From positions 83,277,979 to 83,341,978 of the forward strand of contig NC_079501.1 in NCBI RefSeq assembly GCF_030052815.1: 64,000 bases of DNA, given 5' to 3'. The notes under the pieces are model-generated. The model had not been told where the DNA came from, searched no databases, and saw nothing but the letters and a program-made list of their open reading frames with translations. Positions 11,284 to 25,178 of this stretch are shown here, one piece after another. How positions within the stretch are numbered: the first letter of the stretch is position 1; each line of letters opens with the position of its first letter. Source of the DNA: Hevea brasiliensis. Lineage: Eukaryota > Streptophyta > Magnoliopsida > Malpighiales > Euphorbiaceae. Both the position numbers and the translations under genes were made by a program.

Positions 11284-12582
11284 TGAAGCTGACTGACCAA
11301 TCTGCCTCTCTATATTTTGAATGCTATTTCTAGTCTCCTGTTGAAACTATTGTATATTATTATCCAAAGCCTTAACAATTTCATCAAGTGACATACCTTG
11401 ATTTAAGGGAGGTGGAGGTGGTTGATTCACTTGTGGTCTTTGCTGGTGGTATCAATTTTGCACAGGTTGATTCCCATAACTCAGATTAGGATGATCTCGC
11501 CATCCTAGATTATAAGTATTGGAAAAGGGATCATACCTATGTTGTGACTGTCCATAATTTCCTACTGCATTAGCATGTTGCATTGATTCATCCTCTTGTA
11601 ATGCAGGACACATGTCAGTAACATGACCCGAACCCGAACAAATTCCACATACCTTAATAGTTTGCATGTTCCCTTCAGCCAATTGCCTCACCAAAGAAGT
11701 TAAATCAGAAATCTGTTTCTCAAGGTTAGATGTACTTACCTCATTAACCTTCCTAGGTGTATGATCTATTCTCATTCCAAACTGCTGAGAGTTTACTGCC
11801 ATGTTAGCAATTAGCCTCCTTGCTTCATCTGGTGTCTTATCAACCAAAGCTCCTCCATTAGCAGCATCTATCATACTGTGGTCCATTGGTAGAAGTCCCT
11901 CATAGAAATGCTGAATCAAGAGCTACTCACTTATTCGATGATGGGGACAGCTTACACACAGTTTCTTAAATCTTTCCCAATACTCATACAAACTCTCTCC
12001 ATTGTATTGCTGGATGCCACAAATTTCTTTTCTTATGTTGGCAGCATGGGAAGCAGGAAAATACTTCTCCAGAAATATCTGCTTGATCCCATTCCATGAG
12101 TTGACAGATCCAGAAGGAAGCTAATATAACCAATCCTTAGTTGTGCCTTCCAATGAGAAAGGAAAAGCTCGAAGCTTGATTTGATCCTCTGAAACTCCTT
12201 GAGGTTTCATGCTGGAACACACAACATGAAATTCTTTTAAATGCTTATATGGATCCTCACCTGCAAGACCATGAAACTTAGGTAATAAATGAATTAGTCC
12301 AGATTTCAACTCAAAAGCAACATTTAAAGTAGGGTATTGAATACACAAAGGCAGTTGGTTTAGATCAGAAGCAGCCAACTCTTTCAAGGTTCTAGCAGCC
12401 ATGGTTTCATTTTCGGAATTTGAATCCAAATCTGAATCCGAACTTAATTGCCTTGGAGATTGGACTCTTTCAAATGTACTTGGAATCTGCCTAGCTTGCT
12501 TAGCCAATTTTCTCAACTGTTTAGCTATTTTTTTTACTTTTGGATCAAAGATCAACTCACCAGATTGAGAAGTTCTTGTCAT
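11284..12582 (-). pseudogene. Athila C gag
   Basis: The start ATG at 12582 opens MTRTSQSGELIFDPKVKKIA, which parallels the start of Athila B gag (MRRTKSVEIDLIFDPEIKKT). The capsid region follows (LPKFHGLAGEDPYKHLKEF, then a WLY block), a stop at about 12121, and the conserved CPHH ... HFYEG segment. A TAG stands at about 11922 where a glutamine codon is expected. 11452-11919 ends with a zinc-knuckle-like CGICSGSGHVTDMC. Gag forms the cytoplasmic particle that packages element RNA. The stop codons make this copy defective. Confidence 0.8.
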
Positions 12583-12860
12583 AAATAAAAAGAAATCAAA
12601 GTAAAAATAGAAAAATGCCTCAAAGCCCTAGAAAATGATGGAATTTGGCCTCAAGAGGGTGGGGCCAAGGAATTTATTGGTCTTGATCAGAATGTCATTT
12701 CCTTCAAAATAGGTATGGGCCGCCCTACTAATTCAACCAAAAATCTATCGATGAATAGTAACACCGCAAATTTTTTCAAAAACCTTAAAATAGCAACACT
12801 TCACAAACAAAATTAATAACAGAATATCCTAACACTAAAAATAAGAAATCTAATAAATTT

Positions 12861-12881
12861 CAATCCCCTGCAATGGCACCA
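12861..12881 (-). other. Athila C primer-binding site
   Basis: On the minus strand, seven bases inside the 5' LTR, the sequence TGGTGCCATTGCAGGGG matches, with some changes, the TGGCGCCGTTGCCGGGG type complementary to tRNA-Asp, which is the usual Athila primer. It fixes the element's orientation. Confidence 0.8.
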
Positions 12882-12888
12882 AAATTCT

Positions 12889-14390
12889 TGATGGTTGTCG
12901 ATTCCACCAGAAATTAAATTAACTAAAATTACCAGCTATAAAATATTTTCTACAGTAAGTGGTAAATTCAAGTCGAACCCTAGAGACTGAATTACTAAAT
13001 TTTGTGCACTTGTGTAATGGAAAAAGAAACAAAGGTTGGGGGGGAGGGGTAATTCGCAGTCCAAAGAAGAAATCAGAAATCAGAAATTAAGAACTAAAAT
13101 TAAATATGAAACTCTCAAATTAAACAAACTTCAGTCTAAGGCAATTCACATTCCAATGCATTGATTCGATCATAGACAAAAGAAATACAATTATATCTTA
13201 TTGAATACTTAACGTAGATTTACCAAACAGCGAGGTAAAACCTCTAACTTCCCTATACTAATCAATTCGAGCCCAGCACTCTTATTGACTCTAATTATTA
13301 ACTGAATTGGTATTAAGCAATCCTCATCAAATTAATAATTGCTTTAAGAAAAGGAAGTAGTTAAGCTGAACAATAATTTATAAAGCATAAATCATTTAAT
13401 TCACCCTATTGTTTCCTTAGGTTATTATCAAAAAATGGGATCAATAAAACCTAAGTGCTACTCATGTTCAATCTTATACAATAATTACGGATTATGAAGA
13501 TGAACTAGCAATTGATCACATCAAACAATTAACTAATAGGCCTTTTTAGCAAATCATTCAATAGATTAAAGACAATGAAATCAGAAAATAATAGATATTC
13601 AAAAGACATAAATTAAATTAAGAACCTGGTCTCACAAATCACGCAAAAGAACTTGAATCCCTTGAACTGAATTAAAAACTTAGCCACTCATGTTCATGAC
13701 TTACAGAAAATTAAAGAAGAAAATTGAAGAAATCTAGAATGTGAATGGAGAACGAAGGTCTGATCCCCCCTACGTCGGCTGTTGCCTCTTCTATTTATAA
13801 CAAATGGCCTAGGGTTAGGTTTTTAGAGTCCCTGAGGTGTTAAGAGTCTTTCTCTCTATCAAAAATTGCAACTGGAGCAAAATCAGGAAACTGATTATCG
13901 ACGGATACACGGCCCGTGAATCACTACACGGCCCAGGGCCGTGTAACTTACTGGAGCTAAATGGGTATGTCTTGCATTGGCACAGAAGGTTACACGGGTC
14001 TCCAGGATTTACACGGATCAAGTTACACGGCCCGTGTACTTTGTTTCTTCCTCGGTTCTCTGGATTTCTTCTGGCATAATGTTACACGGGTCCGTAGTTG
14101 TGCTTACACGACCCGTGTACTTTGTATCAACAACACTTCTGAGACCTTTGAACTTTCCAAGCTTTCTTCCACACTTCTATGCTCTAGAACTTACCAAAAC
14201 CCTGAAAAATACAGCAAGAGTCAAATTAATGCCAATGTTAAAAATTTCTCTATTTAACATAATTATTCCAACAACTATCTAAAAATATGCCTAAATGATA
14301 AATATACTTTAATTAACTGAATTATGCATAAAAACATACTAAAAACACTAAATGTGATGGGAGTAAAATTAATAAATTATACACTTATCA
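12889..14390 (-). repeat. Athila C 5' LTR (right copy)
   Basis: It starts TGATGGTTGTCG on the plus strand and ends ACTTATCA at 14390, next to the CAGGA target duplication. It is collinear with 6977-8485. It keeps the ACACGG/CCCGTGT motif cluster (13907-14118) and a shorter G-run at about 13038. Confidence 0.92.
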
Positions 14391-14445
14391 CAGGAACACT
14401 TCGTATGGTCATCTCAAAATTATAATCGTAATTATAATAGTTAAT
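14391..14445 (+). pseudogene. Continuation of the L1 LINE relic
   Basis: After the second CAGGA the frame gives NTSY, the motif that follows the linker in plant L1 ORF2. The likeness fades within about 50 bp into AT-rich DNA. Confidence 0.55.
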
Positions 14446-14504
14446 AATTTTCATAAATAAATATTAACATAAAAAAATATTTTCATCTGTTCATAAATTA
14501 GCCC

Positions 14505-14606
<102 letters not shown>

Positions 14607-15118
14607 GTATAATACTTTAATATTTTTTTTTATTCTTTCAAATGATAGAATTTATATTTTAAAGTTATATAAAATATAAATCACTATTATGTAATACTTA
14701 TATTTTCATAAAAATTATAATTGTTTTAAACTGATAAAATTTTTACATTTTGATATTTTTTTATATACTTTATACATTCTATTATATATATAAATATTTT
14801 AAATTTATAATATAACTGAATATTTTGTGAAGAAATTATTTTTTCGTTTCTCTCTTTTAGTATTGACATATTTCAATTTATAATTCTAGAGATAAGAAAA
14901 TGAGAAAGAAAAAGTAAATGTCAATCTATTCTATTATTTTAATTTTTTTTTTATTTTTAAAAATCAAATGGAATATATTAAAATTTAAAAATTAAATTGA
15001 ATTTCTAAATTATGGAGATTATAATTTGATTTAAATAGTGCATTCGGTCTATGATCATCTACAATCCGCAACAATAAGGATTGAGAAGAGAGATCCATCT
15101 CAAGAAAGGGAAAAAGCC

Positions 15119-16812
<1,694 letters not shown>

Positions 16813-18104
16813 TAATTTTTGCAAAGGTAATCTCAAACTCAAAGTGTATAGTTTTTACCTAATTTTAGAATAGCTAATTAATTTGTAAAATATTTCCTGT
16901 ATGCTAAAAATAATTAAAATAAATTTTATAGACTTTAAAATGATGGGAAGGACCCCCAGGAATATTTTCAGAACTTTTAGAGTGTTTTTTTTTATATATA
17001 ATTAATTGGATCATAGAGAAGTTAGGGATCCGAGTTAGAGTTTAGATTATTAGGATTAGATTAGATTCTTATAGGCCATGGATGGGCGTGTAATATTATT
17101 GTTATGGGCATGGGGCCTGGTGTGTTGCATTTTGTTGAGTTTTCATGCAAGGGGTTAAGTCCAGTTATAAGGGAGACTCTGCTAAAATTTTGGCAAGACT
17201 TTAGGATTTATTCTTGCTTTTGTAAATTAAATTAATTGCTCTATTCTGTCAGTCAATTAATAGAGATCAATGTGTCTATGTAGGTGATTAGAGTCAGCCG
17301 CCTTCTTCTTTCGTCCAGACTAGCTACAGTTGACTCGTCAGCTCTGTAAATTATTTATTGGTTATTTTTGTAATTTCAATACTATTTATATATCTGGCAT
17401 GCTCATGTATTTTTATAAATATTTATTTAATTATGCATATAATTAGTTAAAATATATTAGAGGTATTCCTGTTATTGCATATTTATTTGTTGATAATTAA
17501 TTGTGTTTGCTGCCTTGAGGATAATTTGGAGTTGTGTGAGTGTGTGTTACATATGGCATATGATGGATCAGGATTGGACGGGTAGTTGTGGCTTGAGCTA
17601 GTCTCACTAGAACTTGGTCCCTATGGATATAAAAAGTTGGGGTGAGGCACGGCTTTGAGTTGATCTCGTTGACCCCCGTACATAGATTTAAGCGAAAGTC
17701 CAGCTTGAGTTAAGCTCGTTGACGGATTTTGGATTGAAAAAGCTGTATAGTGAATCAACTTTCATATTTATATATTGATGTAATACACTGGGTGCGTGAG
17801 TAGCTCTAAATTATTATCTTGTTTGAATATTGGGTACACTATTTGTTATATGTGTTGGATATACATTTCATGGTAGAATTGTATTAGTTTTAGGTAGTTA
17901 TAGATATTGCATCTATAATCAATATTTAAACTCACCAAGTTGAACACTCACTCGTATTCAATAATTTTTCCTAAGTTGTAGGATGAGTAATTTTCTTCAG
18001 AGTCTAAACTGCACTATTTCCCGTAGAGTATAATATTGTAAATTAGGATTTTTTACTTATTTATTAGACTTTAATTATTTATTTTATTCTTAGAACTTCA
18101 TTGT
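16813..18104 (+). repeat. Probable degenerate LTR region, left part
   Basis: No gene is visible. The text resembles a plant gypsy LTR. 17588-17735 has three similar units (GGCTTGAG..., GGCTTTGAG..., AGCTTGAG..., the last two followed by CTCGTTGAC), and 17930-18000 has ACTCACCAAGTTGAACACTC and a GTTGTAGGATGAG segment. It is interrupted by TRIM 2 and may resume at 18502-18793, which ends GTCGTGACA. The left boundary was not found. Confidence 0.4.
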
Positions 18105-18496
18105 TGTAACACCCTAGGCAAATCCCACATCGACAAAACACGGGAGAGATGCTGGGTTTATAAGTTGGTGGTTCGTAACCCCTAGTGATGCGTTTTAAAA
18201 ACCGTGAGGGCTTCGACCCAAAGCGGACAATATCACTAGTGGGCCGGGCCATTACATTTGTAGTATCAGAGCCGCTCCGCGTGCAAACTTGAACGATGGT
18301 GGGGCAAAACTCAGCGAGGACGCTGAGTCCCATAAGGGGGTGGATTGTAACACCCTAGGCAAATCCCATATCGACAAAACACGGGAGAGATGCTGGGTTT
18401 ATAAGTTGGTGGTTCGTAACCCTAGTGACGCGTTTTAAAAACCGTGAGGGCTTCGACCCAGAGAGGACAATATCACTAGTGGGCCGGGCCATTACA
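18105..18496 (+). mobile_element. TRIM 2 (392-bp miniature LTR retrotransposon)
   Basis: LTRs are 18105-18256 and 18346-18496, with target duplications ATTGT at 18100-18104 and 18497-18501. The LTR starts TGTAACACCCTAGG and ends GGGCCATTACA. TAGTATCAGAGC (18261-18272) is the initiator-Met tRNA primer site with one mismatch. AAGGGGGTGGAT just before the second LTR is the polypurine tract. It has the same length and layout as TRIM 1, in the opposite orientation. The minus-strand ORF across it is not a gene. Confidence 0.95.
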
Positions 18497-18501
18497 ATTG
18501 T

Positions 18502-18793
18502 GACACAATTTTATAAATATAATATATTAATTAATGAAAAATTAAATGGTTTATGCACATTGGCATCAGGGTTGAGTTGAGTTTCTCTAGTTGTGGATTA
18601 TGATGATTTTTTGGTTGAGCTGGCCAATATTGATTTATAATATTTTATTTTATTTTATTTTGTTATGTATGTTGGGCCTTGAATTTGGGCTTAGTTATGA
18701 GTTTAGGAATAGTGAGGCTTACTACGGATGTCGAGAGCTTTATACTAGCGCAAATCTTAGTACCGATCTGATCCATAAAATCGAGTCGTGACA
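18502..18793 (+). repeat. Probable degenerate LTR region, right part
   Basis: This T-rich sequence ends GAGTCGTGACA, a common plant gypsy LTR terminus. It is the likely continuation of 16813-18104 across TRIM 2. No partner LTR was seen. Confidence 0.35.
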
Positions 18794-19932
18794 TTTTAAT
18801 ACATAATAATTCATATATTTTCTGATAAAATTATCAAATTATTAATATTTCTTCATAACTATGGATTAATTAAGAAATTAAAAAGTAATTATCATTTTAT
18901 TCTAATTAAACACTGAATATAAAAATTTTTCTACGGGCTAAATTAATTATATTAACGTATTTAATTAAAGATTAATGTCAATAAAACTCAATGAGATCAA
19001 ATAAATTATTGCAAAAGATTTTAATATATATTATCATAGTAAATGTGCTGAAGTAACTCTTGACCATTTAAATATCTAAGTAATCACATTACATCACAAT
19101 AAGAATAAAGATATATACAAAAAAAGCATATCATAAACGGAAATTTGTTATGTCATAACAATGTCTCAATGAAATGAAATAAACTTTAAAATTTGGATAC
19201 AATAAACTATTTTTTTGGACTAAAATCTTTTATATAATTTTCAGGGCAGAAAACATAAATATCTCAAGAATATAATGAGTCAAATTTGATCAAATAGAAA
19301 CAACCTGAAATTATTAAATCAGCAACAATGCCCAAATTTAAATAATAGATTAGTTTGATCTAACAATATATACATCGCCCCTAAATAAAACAAGGCCTAT
19401 TAGACATAAAAGATCAAACATATTTGTTAATTGGTAATTATATCTAAACATTGTAATCTTGGATCATAGATCCCAATCTTTAAAATTGGAAGTGATTATA
19501 GCCAAAACTTCGAAATTAATTTGGGAGATTTTGAATTTTGTCCATTTAGAACAGTTATTGATAACAAAATGAAGCCAAAAAGTAGTTTATAGTCAATGCA
19601 TTTTGTTGTAGCTAAAAAAAATAAATTCTAAGATTTTGAGATTTGGATACAATATTGCTCATAAACTTAAAAGTTGGGATATGTGATACAAAATTAGAAT
19701 GTTGGGATGTAATTACTAATTAGCGAAAATGTTTGGCATTTTCTATCCAATTTGGCATAAGAAAAAAGGTATGTTTACACATTAAAATTCTAGGCAGTGA
19801 TTACAATTTACCTGATACTACATGTAAATCAAATACAAAATATATACATGTTTACATAAATAATCACAAACCACAATGAAAATCTAAAAATAAAGATTGA
19901 AATACTAACCTCTGACCATAGCAAATATTTCA
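18794..19932. other. AT-rich intergenic DNA
   Basis: No ORF of note. 19440-19750 contains phrases resembling the arms of the foldback element at 34550 (ACAAAATTAGAA, then AAATGTTTGGCATTTT), so a diverged miniature inverted-repeat relic may lie here. Confidence 0.4.
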
Positions 19933-21275
19933 CACAACAATAACAACAAACCTTTATTTTAAACTAGTTAGAATTAGTTGTATAGATCTTTTTTCGCCAT
20001 TCAGCTCTATTCAAAACCAATATCGCATATATTCAAAGATTGCAAATCCTTTAATATTATTTCCCTCCACATCATTTTAGGTCTCTTCCTTTTTCACCTC
20101 ACTCATTCTATCACTAATTTATATTATTTTCATTTGGAGCATTTTATTATTTGAATTGGACAAAACCAAAACATCTTAATCAATACTCACTCATTTTATT
20201 CTCGATGTGTGCTACATGCACTCTGTAGTAGATATGATCATTTCTAATCTTATCCATTTTCGTAATACTAGACATTCATCTTACTTAACATCCACATCTC
20301 TGTTGCACTCATTTTATAAATATGTTATACCTTAGATGCGCAATATTCACTCTTATACATCATAGCTGGCATGATCACAATTCTATAATACTTACTTTTC
20401 ATTTTGTTAAGCATCTTACAGTCGCATAACACCTTCGTTGCACTCCTCCACTTCATCCATCTTATTTTTGTCCTATGAGTTACGCCCTCATCTCCTTTCT
20501 TTTGGATGATAAAAACTTAAATACTTGAATTGATTGCATGTTGGAACTAAAACTCCATCCAATCAAAAAGTTAAACTCACAATGCATATATTACTTTTAC
20601 TTATTCTAAAACCCTTATTCTTAAGAGTCCTTCTCCACAACTCCAACTTTTAATCAACCCCTTCACTAGTTTTGTCTACTAAGACAACAATATCTGCAAA
20701 TAATGTACACCTTGGAACATCATCTTAAATATGACTAGTTAACTCATCCACAAATAAAGCAAATAGGTACAAACTCAAAGTCGATCCCTGATGCAAACTC
20801 ACTGTTCTTATACTTGTCATCGGCCCTTCATACATGTCCTTATTGACAATTATATATATATATTTCATATTGACTCCTTTCTTCTCCAGCATGCACTAGA
20901 GAACTTCCCTCGACACTCTATCATATACCTTTTCTAGGTCGTTAAATACCAAGTGGAGATCATCCTTCCTTTCCTTATAAATTTCCATTGATCTGCTTAA
21001 TAGAAAGATAGGCTTTATTGCACGTAGATCTACTAGGCATAAATCCAGACTAGTTCTCTGATACCTTACTAATGTCCCTAAGTTAGCGCTCAATCACTTT
21101 TTCCCATTGTTTCATTGGCAACTTATGCCTGGTAGTTTGTCCAAATTTGGAGGTCTCCTTTGTTCTTAAGGATAGGATCCAAAAAGTGATATTTCTCAAG
21201 TCATTTGTAGTCTTTCCTAATTTTAGTATGCCATTGAATAGCTTAGTTAACCAAGCTACTCCAACATCCTTAAGG
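19933..21275 (-). pseudogene. RTE-type LINE relic (reverse transcriptase)
   Basis: Read on the minus strand, 21275 to 20890 gives GVAWLTKLFN, then a KQWEKVIE-like block, and DLEKVYDRVSREVL (within 20896-21093), the first conserved reverse-transcriptase block of plant RTE-clade LINEs. Many stops and frameshifts follow. The 3' end (20000-19933) has the usual AAAAAAGATC tail and ends in TTGTTGTTATTG-like repeats, as expected for RTE elements, which end in short repeats rather than poly-A. The 5' end is truncated. The element is long dead. Confidence 0.75.
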
Positions 21276-24200
21276 CACTTCCAACTCTATAAAAACCTAA
21301 TTTATGTGTAATTGAGTTTCAGATTTTTATTAGTATAATTTTCAGTAGAGTTATATTTTTCTCTCAAATGCATTGTGTATTGTGTGAATGTTTTTCTTTG
21401 AGTGTTTCACGCTGCACCACTTGGTGTATTATATTTATATTCACATAAATTTAAAATTATTTTCATCAATTTTATGTGGCTGCAAGCGTATGTGGTATCA
21501 AATACACTTTATGAGAAATTATAAAGTTTTTTTTGGACTATTGTTTTATTTTTAAAATGTAAAAAGTGAACTCTAAATGATTGTAAGAGAGAGTAAATTT
21601 ACAGAGTAGTGAATAATCTCTCTTTTCTCATACTTTGAGAATATTTAACAAACAATATTTTCAAATATAGATTAATTAGCCGGGCCATCTCAGTTGACGG
21701 GGTCCTTTCTCACTATCAACAGTTTCAGCCCCATGTGCAAGGAAACCTCATCTCTCTCTCTACTGGATCAATTTCAAGACTTATATTTCCATGCTATTTT
21801 AGACTTGCTTTTCAATGACTTCTATTTTCCACGCTTATTCTTGCCGTCTTCCAAGGGGTTCGACTATCTCACTTCCTAAAATTTCAAGAAACTTTGCTTA
21901 ATTCATCAATAAAATAAACAACAACAATAAAGCAGCTGAAATTTAAAAAATGTAAAAAAAAAAAATCTTAAAAATTTAAGAACTTACCTTGTAAATATTA
22001 GTAAAAACTCTTGTTCATCATATCTGAAAACATTTTTTAATATAACTTTTAAGATTCAATGATGGAGGTTTGTAATGATTGTAGATTTGTCAAGCCTTTT
22101 TTTTCTGCTATTAAAGCTTAGTAGAGTTATTTTTTTAATAGTAATTTTGCTTGATGAATTCAAGCTTATAAACTTCTGACTGTAGCCTTTTATATGCCAT
22201 AGTTATGTTCATTTTTATATTTGTAACTGTGGCTTTTTATAGCTAAAAAATATAGAAATAACATACATTAAATTTATGGTAATCACTTTGTTATTTGATT
22301 GTATTTCTAATTTATTTGTACTTATTTGCTCCAAATTTAAGAATTTTTTGCAATTATAATTCATTGATATAGATATATTAATTTTATTTAAATTTTTATT
22401 AAGTAATAAGAAATTAAAATGTCACATATTAATTAGTGGTAAGAATAAGACAAATGAATTACATATATATATATTAGAAATTAATTATTACTAATAACAA
22501 AATGTACATTTTTTATAATTATAATCCATAGGCATAGATATATATTAATTTTATTTACATTTTTTAATATTAATTAATGATAATAATGCAACTAATGAAT
22601 TTTATTTAACATATACATATTAATTATTACTAATGATCAAGGAACCATTAAAATGAAAATAAAGAAAAAAATTGTTCTCCCCATTTAAGGTGCCATTTGG
22701 CAAATAAATAGACTTCCACTTGGTAATACTATGTTAACCTATTTTAAAACTTTGTGAAGAAAATTATAGAACCCAAGACGTAAATTCAATTATATGGATC
22801 ACATCTCATCATTTTCATATAAAATATCCTAAAATCTCTATCCAATATTTGTTAAGTGTACTTTTAATTGCAGAAATTAATGCTAAAAAAAATGGTTGAA
22901 AATGAGAGTGTAAGAACGAAGACCAAAACACACTTTTTGTTTTCTTGTACCACGGTTTCCTTGCTTCTATGTTAACGTGCAGAAGCCAAGTTTCTTGTTA
23001 TATGTGTCTACACTAATAGACACAATTGTTGGTCTTAAGAGAAGTTATTGCATGGTCTTTGTTAACTGCCATGCAATTAACTTTTCTATGAATTTTATAT
23101 TTACTATTTTTTCTTTTATTTAATACATAAAAAAAATCAACAAATTCTTTGATTCGGGTTCACCCATCATGAATGGCTCAATCTATATTTTCAACACTTA
23201 GTTTATAATATTTATATATAGATATAGATTTTTGGATTTTTATGGCTAAACGGTTAAAGAAGAAATCAGCGATGAAGAAAATCGAAAAGAGAGGAGAACC
23301 TATTGATGGAAGAAGGATTGATATAAAGATAAAACTCTTCTCTCTGTTCGTCTCTATGTTGTATTAAAATTTTTTGTGCTCTTATGTAGTTTAAACTTTC
23401 TTTTCTAGGTTCATAGAAAATCTAGAATTTCATCGCAAAAATAGTTATAAATGAGTGAACAATTTTTTATTTTATCCAAAAAATTAAATCAAATCGATCT
23501 AATTCGATTTTTCTATTTCATTCTTTTAGTTTTTCAATTCAGTTTCAGCGATTATTTAATTTTTTTTATTCGATTTGATTAATTCAGATAAAAAAATTGG
23601 AACTAATTGAACGGAATGGATCTTCATGTCATATCGGGCGTTTTATTAACTTATGCATAAAAGTCTCAACTTTTGGGCGCTATCATTTTCATTTCCTCGC
23701 AGAGTAAACCACGTTCTGTGGACATCACCCACAAGCAAGATCAAACAGTGGTCTGGGTGCCAACTCACATGTTTTTGCAATGTGAGGGTAGACAGCGTGT
23801 CCATTACGGTCCAAGTACCAAACTGCAAGGCCAACCCGTGGTCTAAGTGCCAAACCGCAAAGTAGGCCGTGGTCTAAGGGCCAAACTTGTGGTGTAGAAT
23901 TTGGAACTATTTTAATTTATCATTTAATTCTGAATTAATTATATTTACATGTAGGAAAGGCAACAAATCAACAAGTCGGAAGCGAACCGAGCTAAATTTG
24001 TTCTTTTATTATTTTGTTTTGATTCGATTTGATTTAAATATTATAAGATTTTGATAATTTAATTTATGAATTATTTATGATTTAAAATCAAAATGACTAA
24101 TTGCATATCTCTAGTTATATGGTCAAGTTTCTATGAATATTGGACAATTTTTCTCCTTGTATAGAAAAAGGAACAAAGAAAATGCTTATTAAGTATTTGG

Positions 24201-25178
24201 GGAGGGTTCTCTCTTTTGAATATCTACGCTCTCTAGGCATTTCAGAATAAAATTTTACCTTAATTGAAAATTTAATATTCTTCAATTATGTTTTTTTAAC
24301 TTTCAAATAAATATAAGATAAAATTACAAAATTAGAAAGAAAAAAAAAAAGTGTATGAACAAAACTAGCTACCACTTGTATTTTTGTTAATTTCTATTTT
24401 AGTAAAATAAAAATTTTTTAAATTAAAATGAATGTTAAAACTTGTTTAATGATAAGAATATAAAAAGTATTAATTTGTACTGAAGTTTGTAATGCTTTTA
24501 AAGCTTATAGTATAAATATGTGAAAGTTAATTTAAAATCAAAATTCAAATTGCGCACAAGTTTTAGAAAATTGGAAGAAGGTTATTTTTTTCTCTTGAAC
24601 TTTTTATTTATGTTTAATTTTATCCATTTTTGAGTTTTTGACCCAATTAATTCAAACCTCAGATTAACCCCTCGCCAATTGGAAGTAATTAACTCATATT
24701 TTTTATTAATTAATATTAAAAATAATTTTAAAAAAATAACTTATACACTACTTCATAGGCTAATTAAGTTTAAATCAGAAGTTTTTATAAATTCGGCCAA
24801 CATGCTTTGGCAAATACCTTGAACTTTCAACTAAGAAGGGTCGAATTTTCTGATCTGCATTTAAGAATGCGTACTTCAGAAATCAGAAGTAAGAGTAGTT
24901 TTGTGGACTTTGATTTTTGGCTTTATCCTTTTTGGGCGTTCGTGGAAATTCTAGCAGCGTGTTTTCTGAGCTTGACTCATTAATTTCACAATGGAATTAT
25001 AGATCATTCTCTTGATGAACCGTGCCTCCATCTAATTATACATTTCTTGTTTCTGTTTATTAAGTTCTGGAGGAGCTGTGAGATTCAAATATGGTCTTTA
25101 AATTCTTACTTCATTTAAAATGATTTTGTTTCATTTTATCGTTTTTTTCTCATATCATTCCTTTTATTATCATATATT
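21276..25178. other. Long intergenic region upstream of the LRR receptor gene
   Basis: AT-rich, without a recognisable gene. 21690-21880 is less AT-rich and has a 61-codon plus-strand ORF with no recognised family. 23745-23890 holds short degenerate tandem repeats. 24880-25178 is the immediate upstream region of the receptor gene and should contain its promoter and 5' UTR, but no core element can be assigned with confidence. Confidence 0.6.
23745..23890 (+). repeat. Degenerate short tandem repeat
   Basis: The phrase GTGGTCTAAGTGCCAAA recurs with changes at about 23748, 23805, 23837 and 23868, the last three spaced 31-32 bp apart. It produces a small ORF (23653-23865) rich in repeated residues that is unlikely to be a gene. 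Confidence 0.6.

Larger units (their letters stand above)
6977..14390 (-). mobile_element. Athila element C, complete ends, internally deleted (non-autonomous)
   Basis: It has two LTRs of about 1.5 kb (6977-8485 and 12889-14390) and identical 5-bp target duplications CAGGA at 6972-6976 and 14391-14395. A tRNA-Asp-type primer site adjoins the right LTR and a polypurine tract the left, so the element is coded on the minus strand. Inside are gag, part of protease and the C-terminal end of integrase. Reverse transcriptase, RNase H and the integrase core are absent, and there is no env-position ORF. A TRIM is inserted at 10259-10650. The LTRs show scattered differences by eye, so the insertion is not very recent. 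Confidence 0.92.

Noticed and set aside
18079..18333. Minus-strand 84-residue ORF, related in part to 10378-10560
   Set aside because: It spans TRIM LTR, primer site and internal sequence; the similarity is that of the TRIM, not of a gene.
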